This document shows positions 63,368 to 64,000 of a stretch of 64,000 bases of DNA, piece by piece (position 1 is the first letter of the stretch; the number at the start of each line of letters is the position of its first letter). A program made the translations under genes and the position numbers. Below the pieces are notes generated by a model, which made no database searches, had not been told where the DNA came from, and saw only the letters and a list, made by a program, of their open reading frames with translations. Source of the DNA: Effrenium voratum. Lineage: Eukaryota; Sar; Dinophyceae; Suessiales; Symbiodiniaceae. The DNA is taken from assembly GCA_963377175.1 (NCBI GenBank), contig CAUJNA010001247.1, positions 938,473 through 1,002,472 of the forward strand, in the 5' to 3' direction.

Positions 63368-64000
<633 letters not shown>

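Overview
The window looks like nuclear DNA of a dinoflagellate, most likely a symbiodiniacean or a relative. The evidence is a head-to-tail array of near-identical small genes all on one strand, short AG-acceptor leaders in front of each gene (the form expected for spliced-leader trans-splicing), very low gene density, long microsatellites, a decayed copia-type retrotransposon, and many fold-back or inverted-repeat elements. No bacterial operon, ribosomal or tRNA gene was seen. The species cannot be named from the sequence, and one 100-N assembly gap lies at 56328-56427.

Layout. 1-12925 is mostly noncoding: a GTTGTTGGT microsatellite, an inverted-repeat element (975-1358), a 73-bp tandem repeat (5758-6143) and one long decayed retroelement-like frame (6414-7424). 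12926-29141 is a cold-shock-domain gene array: one frameshifted pseudocopy, seven subfamily A genes on a repeat unit of about 1.1 kb, then four subfamily B genes on a unit of about 0.86 kb. Two foreign insertions of 2-3 kb interrupt it; the one at 25471-27711 has inverted-repeat ends. 29142-36043 is noncoding apart from a 300-bp inverted-repeat element. 36044-40541 is a decayed copia-like LTR retrotransposon with recognisable LTRs, gag, a zinc knuckle, protease/pol remnants and RNase H, and a 126-bp fold-back sits inside its gag region. 42125-45435 is a minus-strand open region between two direct repeats of about 210-220 bp. 45440-52745 is repeat territory: TG-type satellites, an AT-rich block, a 483-bp element with inverted termini carrying a GTTCGCAAAC array, 3.2 kb of GATA repeats and a 33-bp tandem array.

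56428-62957 is the most interesting part: a compact run of at least eight small plus-strand genes with only 130-256 bp between them. None was recognised. The last four are divergent paralogues sharing a domain I could not assign: W-[IV]-[RK]-I-[YF]-x-PG, then [YF]REWR, then RDW and GY[QR]R. Several neighbours have arginine/serine-rich and proline-rich segments. Nearly every intergenic stretch carries a TTGCTTGC-like word followed by an AG, and in seven of eight cases the first ATG after that AG opens the long frame. The window ends in more than 600 bp of alternating TG/CG repeat.

The cold-shock proteins probably bind single-stranded RNA or DNA, with high expression achieved by gene copy number. 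The 56-63 kb cluster may encode a set of co-expressed nuclear or RNA-associated proteins, but that is inference from composition and layout.
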